Below are positions 23,261 to 35,652 of a stretch of 64,000 nt of DNA, piece after piece. Source of the stretch: Lumnitzera littorea (lineage: Eukaryota > Streptophyta > Magnoliopsida > Myrtales > Combretaceae); assembly GCA_024138015.1 (NCBI GenBank), contig JAMXBB010000002.1:50276469-50340468 (forward strand), read 5' to 3'. Under the pieces are notes generated by a model that had not been told where the DNA came from, ran no database searches, and was given only the letters and a program-made list of their open reading frames with translations. The stretch's first letter is position 1. The number at the start of each line of letters is the position of its first letter. The position numbers and the translations under genes were made by a program.

Positions 23261-24490
23261 GAGTAAGAACTTAGTGAATAGTCAAAACATTAGCTAAGGA
23301 AGCCACATAATCAAATGGGTAGTTATGAAAACTTTGCATAGTAAATAAAGGATGGCTAGTGGAAGATACAAAAAAAAAATAGACATTAAATCATTTCCTT
23401 GCAAATAGTATACTCTATGAATAAAATCATCCAGCTATTTAGGCAGAAATCTCACTCGACTTGAAGAACAAAGACTAGATTGTGTTTGATCTACTAAAAT
23501 GTGGTTTATATCACAAGAAGATCTTGAACCTGACTGACAGTTAATTGGAATCTCATTTGAAGACAATGTCATAGTTAATTCTTTTATATGTACTTGCAAA
23601 TTGTCTTTAAAAGGAAGAATATGTTCATAAAACTTAACATCTCTAATAGTAAATATTTTCTTTAAAATAGGATCATATACTTTATACCATTTTTTGCCTT
23701 ATATATATCCCCAAAACACATACTTTAGACCTTTCATATCAAGCTGATTAGTAGAAAAAGGTTGATGAGCAACAAAACATAAGCATCCAACTGTCTTAAG
23801 ATGATTGTAATTTAGTTTTTCCTTAAAAAGAAGCTCATATGGAGTTTTCTATTTTAACAAGGACATTGGCATTCTATTCATCACATAAGTTGTAGCTAAA
23901 ACATACTCACTCCATAACTCTTTTGGAATGTTGGCATGCAACTTGATGGCCTTAGATGTATCAAGCAAATGCCTATGTTTTCGTTCAACATGGCCATTTT
24001 GTTGTAGAGATGTCATAGTCCTTTAATGAATTATTCTTACATCTTTAAACAAAGTTTTGCAAGAAAAAGATAAGAACTCAATACCATTATTAGTTCTTAT
24101 TACTCTAGGAACAATGTGAAACTAACTTTGTACTTGCTTAAAGAATTTTGCTATAAGCTAAACACACTTAAGATTTATTATTTAACACAAAAGTCTAAGT
24201 ACTCTTGCTAAAATCATCTAATATTGTTAAAAAATAATTTGCTTCAATCAAAGATGTTATTCTATATAGCCTCTACAAGTCAACATGTATTAAATCAATT
24301 GCCATTTTAGAATGTGACTCGTTACAAGTAAAAGGAAACCTATGAATTTTTTAATATTGCAAACACCATAACAAAAATATTTCAAAGGAGGAACATCATA
24401 AAGTCTTAAATGTTGAAGTTTATGAAAACCCTAACTTAGCATGAACTAGCTAAAACTCATTAGCTTTATTACAATCTAAAACACTAACTA
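23261..24490 (-). pseudogene. Copia integrase and GAG-pre-integrase region
   Basis: Translation of the minus strand in shifting frames gives a GAG-pre-integrase-like segment ending IHRFPFTCNESHSKMA (24,350), the core start FLTILDDFSKS, a region near 24,010 corresponding to the conserved ...QNGxxERKHR... block, then NRMPMSLLK and the ...KKWYKVYDPILKKIF... C-terminal domain (23,690-23,600). Stops and frameshifts are frequent. The role in the family is insertion of the cDNA. Confidence 0.75.
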
Positions 24491-24779
24491 TGTATAAAGG
24501 ATCAACAACATCTATTGTAGAGTCTAAAACATAAAGACCATTAACAACTTTAGCTAAAGCAATGCTTCTACTCCTTTAGTCCTAAAAAACATGTGTTGTT
24601 AGAAATTTTTGCAACCAATCCTTGAACCTGTATAAGCTTATTTACTAGCAACAAATTGTGTATAAAATCTTGCATTAAAAACACATTTTATAGCTTTAAG
24701 TTTGGCAAAATTCTAATAGTACCAATAGTATTAACTGACTTATGTGATCCTTTGGGTAATAGAACTAGTATAGGCTTAG

Positions 24780-24996
24780 TTAGATGTTGCTCACTTGAAA
24801 TTAAACTTACATTTAGTGACCTATGATTACTAGCCCCATGTTTATAATCTACAAACTAAAGCCAATAGTAGTAGCACTCAAATACTGATATTGTAAAGAA
24901 ATAGTACTTGATAAGTGAAACTTACTTGCTGATTGAATCATGTTGATCACTATTGCACTTTGATCATCCACAACTACTTTTCCTTTGAGCATCCTT
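24780..24996 (-). pseudogene. Copia protease region
   Basis: The protease active site is recognisable near 24,855-24,825 followed by GASNH. The conserved Trp before it is a TAG stop, the catalytic Asp codon has become Asn (gac to aac type change), and one base is missing in the next codon. Upstream, the frame MLKGKVVVDDQSAIV (about 24,990-24,945) is the linker between gag and protease, cut by the long LTR insertion. Confidence 0.65.
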
Positions 24997-25806
24997 TGTA
25001 AGGACCTTATAGGGGGCCTAATAATATTGTCTAAAATTTCCATATTACGTATATACTCATGATAAAAAAATCGCCTTGTAAGTCAGAGATTGCAAGACTC
25101 TAAATAGTTAATCGCTAAGGTTTTCGATTTTAGTTCATTAACTCATTGTATAATATAAATAACTATGGATATCTAATATTTCACAATTCTTCAGAGTCAT
25201 AGAGAATCAATATCTTGTACCAAATTGATGAAATAGGATAGATAATTCATGAAATTTCAAAACTTACAAAAGATGTTAGACTTAATTGAGAGATTAGTTG
25301 TTTCACAAATTGTTTAAAATCAATTACGCTCTACTCAACGGTTGCACTCCACTCTTGACTCTTATCCCAATCCCAGCTATTGCTCGATCTACAAGGAAAA
25401 ACTATTAGGGTATAAGCTTACGCTTAGTGAGCTAATCCCTTCGTCATGCCACATAAACAATATATTTAAATTCACAACATATGAATGCATGAACACTTAG
25501 AATGCCAATCAATACATACAGCAACCTAAGAACTACATGCAACTCAAAATTACGCCCCTTATAGTTGAGGATGGAGATAATTAAGCTACACAAACCATCA
25601 ACTGGGTCCTAACACTTGGGTGTTCATTTAACGTGCTCGAAACAACTTAAACTTATACATAATATAAACAACTTTACATACACTTTCCTTTTCAAAACCA
25701 AACTTTAAGTCAAAATTCCCAAGTCTAGCGGTATGGTAGCCTCCACAATTTATAATCATAAACCCTAAGTGGAAGCCACAAGACATGGCCCTTCGCTAAT
25801 GGTTTA

Positions 25807-25981
25807 TGTCACGCCCCGAAGCGGCAGAATCGTAACAGCCCTGCCGTGTAAACCATCCTAAGATAGAAGTTGGCCTTACAACCGCTATCTTAGACCTGAT
25901 CTACACAAGGCATCTACGACTAACCCGCTTTGAAGTAAACAGTTTGTAATTTAAATAAATTATTTACCTATAAAAGTGAGG

Positions 25982-26015
<34 letters not shown>

Positions 26016-28903
26016 TAATTCAGTTATTACAATTAAAGTTTACAATAATTTTCCATAATATAATTTCTAGTTATTACATTATTCAGAAATGAAAAATAAG
26101 TCTAAAGTAAATACTTAGACCTTAAAAATATGTGTTTATTCTCCAATGTTTTTCCTCACTCCCTAAGATCCAGTAATTGCTAGCTTAAGAGTAATTGGTT
26201 ACCGCTTCTTAGCCATCACTTGTACGACGTCTATAGGGATGTAAGCAACCACAGCTCAGTAAGTTAGGACGGAGGACTTAAAACTATACCATATACATAA
26301 CAAGGTTTTCAATCACTTTTTAGGTGCAATGCATGTGCAAGTAAATGCCATCGCACGACGTTGTCCGGCCCGTCGTGAGATTAGAGAAATTGCGCCCGCT
26401 CTAATCCGAGTTGAGGAGTTGCCGTTAATGTAACAGCTTACGACCAAACCCAGACTTGTGTAATGGAGACCTTGCTCCTCCTGCGACTACCTTCGAACCA
26501 CTGTCTTCACCCTCGCCGCGACCTCCTCTCCTGTCACTTAGTTTGACTGAGGATGAAGAAGGGACCATTTTGCAATCCTGTGCTATCCCCTCAGAAGGGG
26601 TCGGTATTTGGCCGGAGAGTCCTAAGTTCCCTTAACGGGTTGCCATGCATGTCCGATTATGATTATTGGTTGGATATTTGATTAAGTCCAGTTTAGGGTG
26701 ATCAATCCTTTCATACAAATCATACAATACGTGCCAAAACAATAAACAGAATCATAGCATCACCCATAATCAAGCACATGCACACATTCAACTATCTAAC
26801 AAGCACAACCAAGCATAATCTTAAGCCTCCAAAATACAGCATCGTATTAATCCCAACTTACCTCGACTCCTCGCTTACTCACTCGAGGTCCGATTTCCTC
26901 AGGCCATTGTCGATCATCCCTATAACACGAACGTGGTTTCAACTTTTCATATGAATATTATAAGTTCATTTTATCCTATAACGCTTATTGTTAGGTTTTG
27001 TTTAAGGTTTAATATGCCTAATTATCTAGGTATTAAGTTTTTTTCAATTATTCTAAGTTTAGGGTTAGATTCAGGTTTGGTTTTCGCATTGATTTTTAAA
27101 TTAGGTTTCTAATTCGATTTCTAAGTAATGTTTTAGATTCCAACCCTAGAAATCCGTTTCAACCCATAATGTGAAATTAATCACATTACTTCCCGATCTC
27201 CTAAATACCATTATTACTTCTAATTAGTATTTTATTCCATCCGGTACACTTAAATCCTTATTTGTGTACCGAATTCACTCCTAATGTGAGAAATTTTTAC
27301 ATTCTTCATATAATTCCATAAATTCAAGTTTCCTATTAGATTTATTGTACATTTTTATTATTCTCATAATATCAATTTTTTATTCTAATATTTTCTATTT
27401 AGTATATTTCCAAAAATTACATATTATGCATTATTGCCTATTATGTACATAATGTACTTCTAATATTTCTATCACTTTAATTACCATCCCTAAACATCAA
27501 TTATTATTTCAAAATGTCTAAATCCATCCTAAATCAGATTTTACTCCAAATTTCCCTAATTTACAAAATTAACTATTTTTCCTATTACTCATTTACTACA
27601 TAATTAACTTAATAATTACATCTAACACCCTAAATGCTACAAGTATCATACTCCATCAGATTTCCACATCCTAAAACATCTACTTATTCACTAAGTCAGT
27701 AATTAATAATTTAATTACTTAATTAACCTTAAATTACCCATTTTATGCCTCATTTTAAGGCCTAAAAATTATCTAAAAATTTCAAAAATTAATTTTTGAA
27801 AAAGGGATTCATAGCACTGTTCTATATCATCTAAATAATCTACAAAAAAATTTTGGGCTCGAAAATACACTCCTGAGGTCATTTATTTCTAAACCGAAAT
27901 GTGCTTGGTTTTGCACGATTTCTTAAGGACCATATATTACGGGGCATGTTTTCATCAAAATAATATTTTTCCTACAAACTAAATATAAAAATATCTTAGA
28001 ATAACAAAATTCATAATTTTCTAATAATATTTACTATTTTTACAAAATTACACAAAAATCAGGCTGGAAATCGGACTCACCGATTTGGGTGGCTTCGGCT
28101 ACCGCGGGCTGCCGTGGCCTTGTCGGCCGGCCTGGGCATTGCCACCACCGTGTGGTGGTGGTGGTGGCCGTCCACTTCCAGTTGCTCGTCTGGTGGGGGT
28201 TCCCTTTAAAAGCCCTAACTGCACAGTTTTTCTTTTTTTTTTTTTTAACCCATATTTTCTCTGATTTGTAACTGTCCAAATGAGCTTCTGAATTTTTCCT
28301 GCTATTTATAGGGCTTTGGGGGATTTATTGTGCATTAAATGAGACAAGACAATTGCCTTATCCTTTATTTTTTGGCTTTTGTGTTGCCTTAATTTAATTG
28401 GCCGAATTTTTTCTTATTTTTCCCAACTGCCACAACTTATTTCTAGATGATTCATGATTTTTCCTGATTTTTCCTTAATTAATTATGAATTTTCTTTAAG
28501 CATTTAGTATTATTTTAGCACATTTCGCGTATTTTAAGTAATTACGCGTATTTATACTTACATGTAAATTCATATATAGTACAAATAAATATTCTTAAAT
28601 ATTATTTAGGTCATTCTGTTATTTTTAGTATACATATAATCTATCTTTAATAATTTATTAGTTATTAGATTACACTTTTTACCTTTTCAGTAATTAGCAA
28701 TTATTATGCTTAAAATTTGAAAATTTTATAGTCTCTTATTTTATTTCTTATTTTTTTAAATTCAAGTTTACGAGGTCATTTTTACTAATATTTCTCTCAA
28801 TAGTTTATAATTTGGGGTTTGATCGGATTCCTTAATCGATCGTCCAAAACCTTATGTTCTCAGTTCAATCCTATGGTCAATTGGCTTAACTTTGGGGCTT
28901 ACA
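25807..28903 (-). repeat. Nested solo LTR, 3.1 kb (Del/Tekay-like)
   Basis: On the plus strand it begins TGTCACGCCCCGAAG and ends TTTGGGGCTTACA, so on the minus strand it runs TGTAAGCCCC...GGGGCGTGACA, the usual ends of Del/Tekay-type LTRs. The flanks are gttta (25,802-25,806) and gttaa (28,904-28,908), one mismatch. A minus-strand TATA box sits at 28,310-28,303. It has a simple AT tract at 25,986-26,012 and a GC-richer, less decayed block at about 26,340-26,660. It is younger than the LTR it sits in. Small open frames at 28,040-28,279 on both strands come from a CCACCACC-type low-complexity patch and are not genes. Confidence 0.8.
28303..28310 (-). promoter_or_regulatory. TATA box of nested solo LTR
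   Basis: The minus strand reads ccctataaatagcagg, a typical plant TATA context, about 595 bases into the LTR. It gives the LTR its orientation. Confidence 0.7.
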
Positions 28904-31829
28904 GTTAACATCCCCTAATGTCTAGTGAGCTCGAAAGCTTAGGACAAAGACTCAATAATATAAATGGCACATTTTCCTAATCTCAATAGGAGGCTCCCTT
29001 CTTGTGAGTCCCTTTCCATCTTTTACTTGAGGTAACAGTCAATATAGTTATGATGCAATTATGAGAAATGCATGACTCATTAAATCTTTTAATCGAATAT
29101 TTAGTTAATTCAATTTTCATTGTAATAAGATAATTTCACTCCTTATAACTATGCATAATTATCATCACAAATAATTCCAATTATTATTTGATTGTCAAAT
29201 CATGTCATTGAATCATAATATCATATACATGCATTTCCTATATCTCATAAGCATTCAAATTCATCATATAAATTTAAGTGCAACTATATTATAAACAAAA
29301 CTAAGCATGAAGTTATCGAGAATCACTTACTAGACCATAGCTTAGTCGTAGTAGTTTGAGGGTTAGTCCTCTCCAATGGTAAGGTCCTTCAAGCATCGTA
29401 AATATGATATTATAAGAATTTAAAATAAAATTTAGAAGACTAAGCTAAAATCTTTTAAGTTACATTTTTTAACTTGGTTTTCGTATTTTTCCTGGTTGTA
29501 CCTAAAACTTCAATTGCGTATAACTTTCTCGTTTTAAATCTAATTTTTATGATTTTATAGTCAATTTTCATCATTTTCGAGTGTGTTTTAATATGGTGTG
29601 ATTAGATTTTTGAGATGAGGTATGAAAATCTATCCACTAATCAGAATGGTAGTGGTCCTCATGCTTTGGAACTCTTTTGGGCTTAATTTGGTTGTTCGGC
29701 TTTTTATTATCTTAAGGAATCTTTTGGGTTTAGGCTTATGACTCTATTCTAAACTTAAGACACTCTTTAAGGTCAGATTTCTATCCTTGTCTTAAGGCCT
29801 TAGTGCTATCATCATTTTCTTGGACTTTTATGTGAGCTTAAGTGGTTAAATGGGCTTGATTTTAGTCTAAACTAAGGTTAGTCATTTTGGTAGGCATAGG
29901 GAATATTATGTGGACTCTTTGTAAGCTTCAAAAGAACCATCATTGATAGATTAAGGTGCTAGTAAGAAATTTGGTGAAGGTTCAACTTAGAGTTTTAAGC
30001 TTATTTTGAGTATTTTAGGCTCGATTTTGAGTTTTAAGCTTTGTATGCTTATTATACTTGCATTGGTTGGTCTTTTCACTTTGTTTACTTAGTTTCATCA
30101 TATTTTTAGGTGAGTTTATTTGTAGTTCCAGATCTGGTCGGTTTGGTTCAAGGGTCTCAAACATAGTTTTTCAACTTGTTTTATCATTTCTTTAGGTTTA
30201 GGTATTAGATCATGAACTTGTGCTACTCATGTTCCAACTCCAATTTAACTTCTCTTCTATGAGGTGATTATTTAGCTTATGTACTACATAAAAATGATAG
30301 ATCATGTACTTATCATAAACTCTATACCATAGTTCACATCTCAAAAAGTTGGTTTCTTTATAAAAACTTTAAGTAATAAATTTTCCTTTACCTAAACCTA
30401 GCTTTAAGCATATGTGACCACATGATGTCAAAAATAACATCTAAATATCATATATAATCTATACGTCTAGCATGTTACTCCCTTGGTCATATACATCTTT
30501 TATGATTTTTCTCAACTCACAAACTTCTATTCTAAGCATTAGGCACGTATCCCTCATAATAATAACTTAATATGCTCATTGTCCATCTTCTATGTAAGAG
30601 ATTCATAAGCTTATTCCTTAAAGTGATCTAGCTATTTTATCACCTTATGTTCATCGTAATATCTTCACGAAAATGTAATCTCTTATCATGGCAAACTGGA
30701 GTACTTTAACAAAGAAATAAACTTACTCATCTTAAGTAGTATAAAAGGTGGTTGTGCGCAAAGAATCTCCTTTTGCTCCTTACTTTCCTCCCCTTCTTCG
30801 TAAGCTCCTTAAGTTATTGAAGTTTTGATGTTTAAGGTCGATGGTGGGGTGTTCTAAGATTTCCTAAAATGACTTTTGATGAGGACAAAGTGAAGGAAAC
30901 AAAAGTGTTTTTGTATCATGAGTGTGTGTACATATAGGTGGTGGCAATTTGTAAGAGAAGTGGAACTTGTTTTCTTCTTTTGGTTTGTGTGTTTAAAGTA
31001 TAGAAAAGAAAATGAAGATGAGAAAATGGGAGAGAATGTGCTGGTTGTAAATGTGTGTGTAATGCATCCATAAAGCCTCTTTTTGTTGTCGTTTATCAAG
31101 TGCATGTGCCATACTTTGACAAGATTAGATGATATAAGTATTAATGGGTGAATAGTAAATGTAAAAGACAATTGGATTGATAGATAGATGACAAGGCATA
31201 ACCTCTTCTAGCCATCTTTTCAACCGGCCAATAGGTGTCCTTTTATGCATTATTTTGTCTTGTCACTTATTTAAAAATTAAATTGATAAGGTGATGTGAT
31301 AACTTATCCTTATATAGTATAGGTTATGGTGATATATAGAAATTGTCTTACCACTAGCTTTTAATAGGTTATCAATTGATAATTGGTTTTAACTCTCAAT
31401 TAATAAGTTATTTAATGTGATTGGTTAGCTTACTTATTCCTATGTAATATAGCTTATGAGTGAAAGTAAGGGAATTATCTTATATGCAATTCTTTTAGAG
31501 TTTAGTTCTTAAAGTAATTCATAAATCATAATTTACTTCCCATGAAATTTTGAAATTTTCTAGAGTTAAATAAAATTATTAAAATTAAAATTTTAATTAT
31601 TTAGGGTCATAAGTCCTTCACTACACTAGGGTTCAAGGTTTTGGATGGTTTAAAATCCGTTATTCTTGTGTTTAAGTTTTTATCGATAATTGAACTTTTA
31701 AATTGAAAAACTAAGTTTGTTTTCTAAATATAAACTTAAATTCTTAGTTTAGTTAATCCTTGGGAATAATCGACAAGCACTCTTAGTTGATTCACATACC
31801 CTTTAGATAGTAGGGTTTACATCTTCGTC

Positions 31830-32869
31830 ATTTGTTGATAGGCTTTCTATACTAAAGCATGATCATCACTTGTTCCTGACTAATTAATGCAAACATCAGA
31901 ATCAATTAGTGAATGATCAAAAGGAGTATCTAAATTTGATTTGATCCTATTATCCTTAACTGACATATGAGTTGCACTTGAACTCTTATTTTTCTTAGTA
32001 ATTCTCTTGCTCTTGTACCAATCTGAATAGCCTATTATTTAGAAACATATCTCGATGGAATGTCCATCTGATTTGCAATGCTTGCAAAAAGTTCTATTCC
32101 TTGTTGTTTTTTACCTCCTCTTATCTCCATTTTATTTATTAGAAAGACATACTACAATATCTACTTCAGTGCTAAACCTACTTGCAATATGTCTTTGTGT
32201 TTCTACTTATTGTGCTAAGTAGAAAGCATGATTAATAGATGGTAGAGGGTCCATTCTCAAGATCTAGCTTCTAACATGCTCAAAAAGATTAGATAAGCCC
32301 ATGAGGAACTATACTAATTTATGCTTGGATTCAAACTCTACTATCCTAGCTTTCACTTTACAAGTACAGTATGCCAAACGCCTACAAGTGCATTCTAAAT
32401 ATGGCCTTAAAACATGCAAATCATCCTAAATTTTCTTAAGCTTATTATAATATGTTGAAATAATCAAATTTCCTTGTTTTAAGTTGCAAATTTATTGTTG
32501 CAATTGATATACTAATGGTCCATTCATATGTCCATATTGTTCCTCTTTTTCTAGCCATATAACTTGTATGGATTGGACATACAAATGGTTAGGTGACATT
32601 TCTAAATTCATTGAATTAAGGAGACAAGATCTAACCATATAGTCACACCATAACCACTTAATCAAGTCAAGTGAATCACCCTTAGGTTTAATGTTTGATT
32701 CGTCAACGAATCCTAATTTCAATTTAGCTACTAAACCTAGCTTTATTGATTTGCTCCATGTAATGAAATTTTTACCATTAAAGACTACATTACCAAGCAT
32801 CATGTTTAGATTATCTAAATTGAAAAGGCAATATGGATCTACACTAGTTTGTTCTATTAATGACATCAC
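31830..32869 (-). pseudogene. Copia gag
   Basis: Opens MMSLIEQTSVDPYCLFNLDN, then a 125-codon intact stretch with GKNFITWSKSIKLGLVAK, LGFVDESNIKPKGD and QSNGP-like HMNGPLVYQLQQ, the pattern of copia gag N-terminal domains (DUF4219/UBN2 type). After stops, a zinc knuckle CKHCKSDGHSIEIC at about 32,094-32,053 keeps all C-X2-C-X4-H-X4-C ligands. It ends in ...KAYQQMTK... at the insertion site. It encodes the particle protein of the element. Confidence 0.88.
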
Positions 32870-32928
32870 AAATGATAGTGAAAACAGACTTACAATCGAA
32901 GATTAACACAACATATGTCTAGGAGCTT

Positions 32929-32940
32929 GCTTTGATACCA
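32929..32940 (-). other. Primer-binding site of copia element
   Basis: The minus strand reads tggtatcaaagc directly after the LTR end, differing by one base from the usual plant initiator-Met tRNA site. Confidence 0.85.
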
Positions 32941-33351
32941 TGTGAAAGTTTGATGGACATGCCTTCATAATCTAACTATCTAATTACAACAGAGTAGATC
33001 ACAACTAGGATTGAATAGCAAAGAAAATCTATAGCATAGAGTAAAGAATTGCCAATACTGATAGAGACATATTAGTTGAGTTTTATAGAGGAAGAAAAGT
33101 GACAATTTTTTATTATTAGATAGCTATTTATACAATGCAATGTGTAATTGTAAGTGAACTATGACACCTATAAGCTGTGTTAGTTGTTAAAACTAACCTT
33201 TAACTAATAGTAACAAACTACTAACAAACTAATTCTACACGTGAAGGAAAAACACTAGCTAATACATAAACTATACTGCTATATAGACTAGAAAATAATT
33301 ATAAGCTCTCTCTCTCTCAAATAATTATATTTGCAATTATATTATCAATCA
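32941..33351 (-). repeat. 5' LTR of copia element (411 bp)
   Basis: The plus strand starts tgtgaaag at 32,941 and ends aatca at 33,351 (TG...CA). The minus-strand TATA box tataaata is at 33,132-33,125. A CT repeat lies near the 5' end (33,305-33,318). The right flank is ttagg (33,352-33,356); its partner was lost with the 3' LTR. Confidence 0.8.
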
Positions 33352-33356
33352 TTAGG

Positions 33357-33912
33357 AACCCAAATTGGATTCTTTCTTTTTTTTTTTTTTTTGCTTAATT
33401 TTAATTGTTGCTAATAGGAAACTATAGATTGCACCATCTTTTTTTAGAGTCCTTTTTTGCTTTTCATGTCTATTCACATTCATATTCTAAAGGGATTATG
33501 ATTTAAGATATGGGTCATTGGTCATTGCACAGGAAGGGATTTCTTTGTTTTTCTTGATGTTGATGTGATTTTAAGTCTCCAAAGTGTCGTGGAACCAACT
33601 AAATCATGAGAAATCTAATAAGATGATATATTAACTAAACCATCACCATCTTCTTCTTTTCTTTTAAGTTAGTTAATTCCCCATTGGATGTGGATTTTAA
33701 TTTAAAATAAATTTACATGTAAAAAATAGATATATTTAAAACATTATCACAATAAATATATTAATTAATAATAAATATTCACAAATTTATGAAAATAGCA
33801 TTGATACTATAATTTAATCATAAACATATGTTGCATATCATAGTTTTATATACGATCCTTCAAATTCCATAGAGGTAACATTACATATCAATAATTTTGT
33901 TGTGTTACAGAG
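33357..33912. other. AT-rich spacer, no gene recognised
   Basis: It holds a T-rich run near 33,375-33,395 and otherwise nothing recognised. Confidence 0.5.
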
Positions 33913-34174
33913 TAGGAGTGCAAGTAAACTAAGCCGATTCCTAAACTACTTGAGTTTGTCTAGGATTTCATTCAAATTTGATTTGGCATCTGTTGAATCA
34001 AGTTCAAGTTCGAGTTACTCAAGTAACAAATTGAGTGGAGCTTAGGTTCTAAAATACTAATCTCATCGAGCCTATGAATATAATCAAGTTTTGTATAATT
34101 TTTTATTTTTTAAATATAAATGAATATACGGTTATTTATGGAAAATGTGTAAAAAATTTGAACTTAATCGAGCT
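33913..34174 (+). mobile_element. Small TIR element (hAT-type MITE-like), left part
   Basis: Starts taggagtgcaagtaaact and continues in 46,805-46,965, which ends ...gattatactccta. The outer ends are imperfect inverted repeats (taggagtg-caa against taggagta-taa). The interior is rich in gagtcaag/gctcaagc motifs, like common plant non-autonomous elements with TAGGxGTG ends. The outer 8-bp flanks (left gttacaga, right gtcgtaga, allowing one base of slack) match at 5 of 8 with only transitions. It is split by the Tat element. Confidence 0.5.
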
Positions 34175-34722
34175 TGTTGATAAGGTATTTTGGACTTGAG
34201 CCCCTCAAGCCCATGTTGACCTATCTAAACTCTTAGCCTAGCTTGATTCACTTACATTCGAACTCATTATCCTCTAGTTGACCTCAGCCTAAGCCCATCG
34301 GTAGCCTGCCTAATCATGACAACCCACAATAACTAAAAGATGAAGGATAAGGCTTAGAGACTAGGTAAAAAACCACAACCTAAAAAATCTGGACCATATC
34401 AAATAGCACAACCCCATTGCCCATGACATGTAGATGTGCTAAAGTGCTATTACTAATCCTTTAACTTTTAGCAGTCCTCTTCTATAAATATTAACCAACC
34501 TCCCAATGATAAATTGACTTATACTCTTTGTACACTTAGCCTACTTATTGCATTCTTACATCCTTATCCTCTCTATACAATAGATACTGACTTAAGCATC
34601 GGAGTTACAATACTGGACAATACCCTGGCGCTCTTCATTGTGTGTTCTTTTGTAGGGAATTTACCTAAGTGCAAAGCCCAATTCCTTCAATACTCTATCA
34701 ATATAATCCTATAGACGAAATA
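34175..34722 (+). repeat. 5' LTR of Tat element
   Basis: Starts TGTTGATAAGG and ends ...gacgaaata. It matches 46,254-46,799 throughout, for example agatgaaggataag, ccaacctcccaat and tgtgttctttt. The TATA box tataaata is at 34,483-34,490. The terminal CA has become TA. Confidence 0.9.
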
Positions 34723-34740
34723 TAGCGCCTTTTGTAGGAA
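34723..34740 (+). other. Primer-binding site of Tat element
   Basis: tagcgccttttgtaggaa follows the LTR immediately and resembles the tggcgcc-type primer sites used by Tat elements, with the first TGG changed to TAG. Confidence 0.6.
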
Positions 34741-34789
34741 GCTAACTCATCCAATACCTAAACACTCTTTTTTCCTCTCTCATCTACCA

Positions 34790-35652
34790 TGTCTCAGGTT
34801 GTAGATCTGGATAACCAACCACAAAATAATCAACTATTGAACAATCAGCCCCCAGCTAGGCAAACTGTAGCGACTTGCATACCTAAAATAGATGCTTGAG
34901 GAGTTCCTTGCTCATAATAAGGAGCTTCAATTCAAACTAAACAAGGTCAACTGGCTGAGTAGGTATACTTAAGTGCTTGAAATATCAGATGCCTATAATG
35001 AGTAAGACAACCAACAGCAGTAACAAAATGGTAAGGCACTATAGCCCAAACCTTAAGTACAAGAGCAATAGGTATGGTCTGCGAATAGCCACTATTGCAC
35101 CCTTACTGGTAATGAGTAGGTAGTCAACTCCCATTGGGGGGGGGGGGGGGGTGTGTTGGTCTAAGGGTAGGGTATTACCATTCGGTAGTGTGCGAAGCTC
35201 ATCCGGCCGATAATGTCAACCTGAACAAGCTTCGTGAAACTGTTAGGAAGCTCTCTAAATGGCTGAAATGCAAGGCTATGGAAGGTGCTGGGCTAGTTGC
35301 CAACAACAAAACCCCCCTCACTTAAGGTATCTAGGATGAAGTTCTACCCTTGAACTTTAAGCTCCCTACCTTAGACCAGTATGATGGCACTAATGATCTT
35401 AATGATCACTTCATCCATTTCCGTACCTTCATGAACCTCTATAGTCATGGGGATGCAATTATGTGCAACGCCTATCTAGGCACTTTGAGGAAGGTCAAAT
35501 ATAGTTTAACCACTTACTTAAGAATTCCATCTCCTCCTTCGATGAGTTCGCTCATCAATTCATTCTCCATGTCTAAGCTAGCAAGCCTCCATGTAAGGAC
35601 ACCTCGTCCTTATACCTAATTAGGTAAACAGAAGGGGAAACTCTTTGTGCAT
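34790..35652 (+). pseudogene. gag of Tat element, first part
   Basis: A likely start is ATGTCTCAGGTTGTAG near 34,790. The capsid domain is clear at 35,350-35,640: LPTLDQYDGTNDLNDHFIHF and DAIMCNAYLGTLRK, the Tat/gypsy gag pattern, then in another frame SFDEFAHQFILHV and TEGETLCA. The frame is cut by a solo LTR at 35,653 and resumes at 37,058. The G15 run at 35,137-35,151 lies inside and shifts the frame. Confidence 0.8.

Larger units (their letters stand above)
22330..24996 (-). mobile_element. Ty1/copia retrotransposon, pol half (3' truncated)
   Basis: Downstream half of a minus-strand copia element whose upstream half is at 31,822-33,351. The order is protease (about 24,850), GAG-pre-integrase (24,480-24,350), integrase (24,350-23,650), linker, RT (23,239-22,566) and the start of RNase H (to about 22,340). 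The 3' LTR is missing and gypsy element 2 starts there. The right limit, 24,996, is set by a target-site duplication around the long LTR insertion. Confidence 0.88.
24997..31821 (-). mobile_element. Long LTR (Del/Tekay-like, about 3.7 kb) inserted in the copia element
   Basis: The insertion starts TGTAAGG and ends GTTTACA (TG...CA), flanked by tcctt (24,992-24,996) and tcttc (31,822-31,826), which differ by two transitions. Leaving out the insertion and one flank copy brings the copia gag and protease linker back into one reading frame, which fixes the limits. After subtracting the nested 25,807-28,903 LTR, about 3.7 kb remains. It has the minus-strand layout of a long LTR: AT-rich U3, then a pyrimidine-rich leader at about 31,060-30,730 on the minus strand. 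No gag-pol is inside, so it is probably a solo LTR. The 105-codon open frame at 31,171-30,854 lies in this leader and is not considered a gene. Confidence 0.72.
31822..33351 (-). mobile_element. Ty1/copia retrotransposon, 5' half (LTR, primer site, gag)
   Basis: Upstream half of the copia element split by the long LTR. From right to left it has the 5' LTR (33,351-32,941), primer-binding site (32,940-32,929), gag (32,869 to about 31,830) and then the insertion point. Same strand and same element as 22,330-24,996. Confidence 0.88.

Noticed and set aside
28040..28279. Overlapping open frames on both strands with Val/His-rich or Thr/Trp-rich text
   Set aside because: They come from a CCACCACC-type low-complexity patch in the R/U5 part of the nested LTR, on both strands at once.
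30854..31171. 105-codon minus-strand frame, Ser/Phe-rich
   Set aside because: Lies in the pyrimidine-rich leader of the long LTR; composition explains it.
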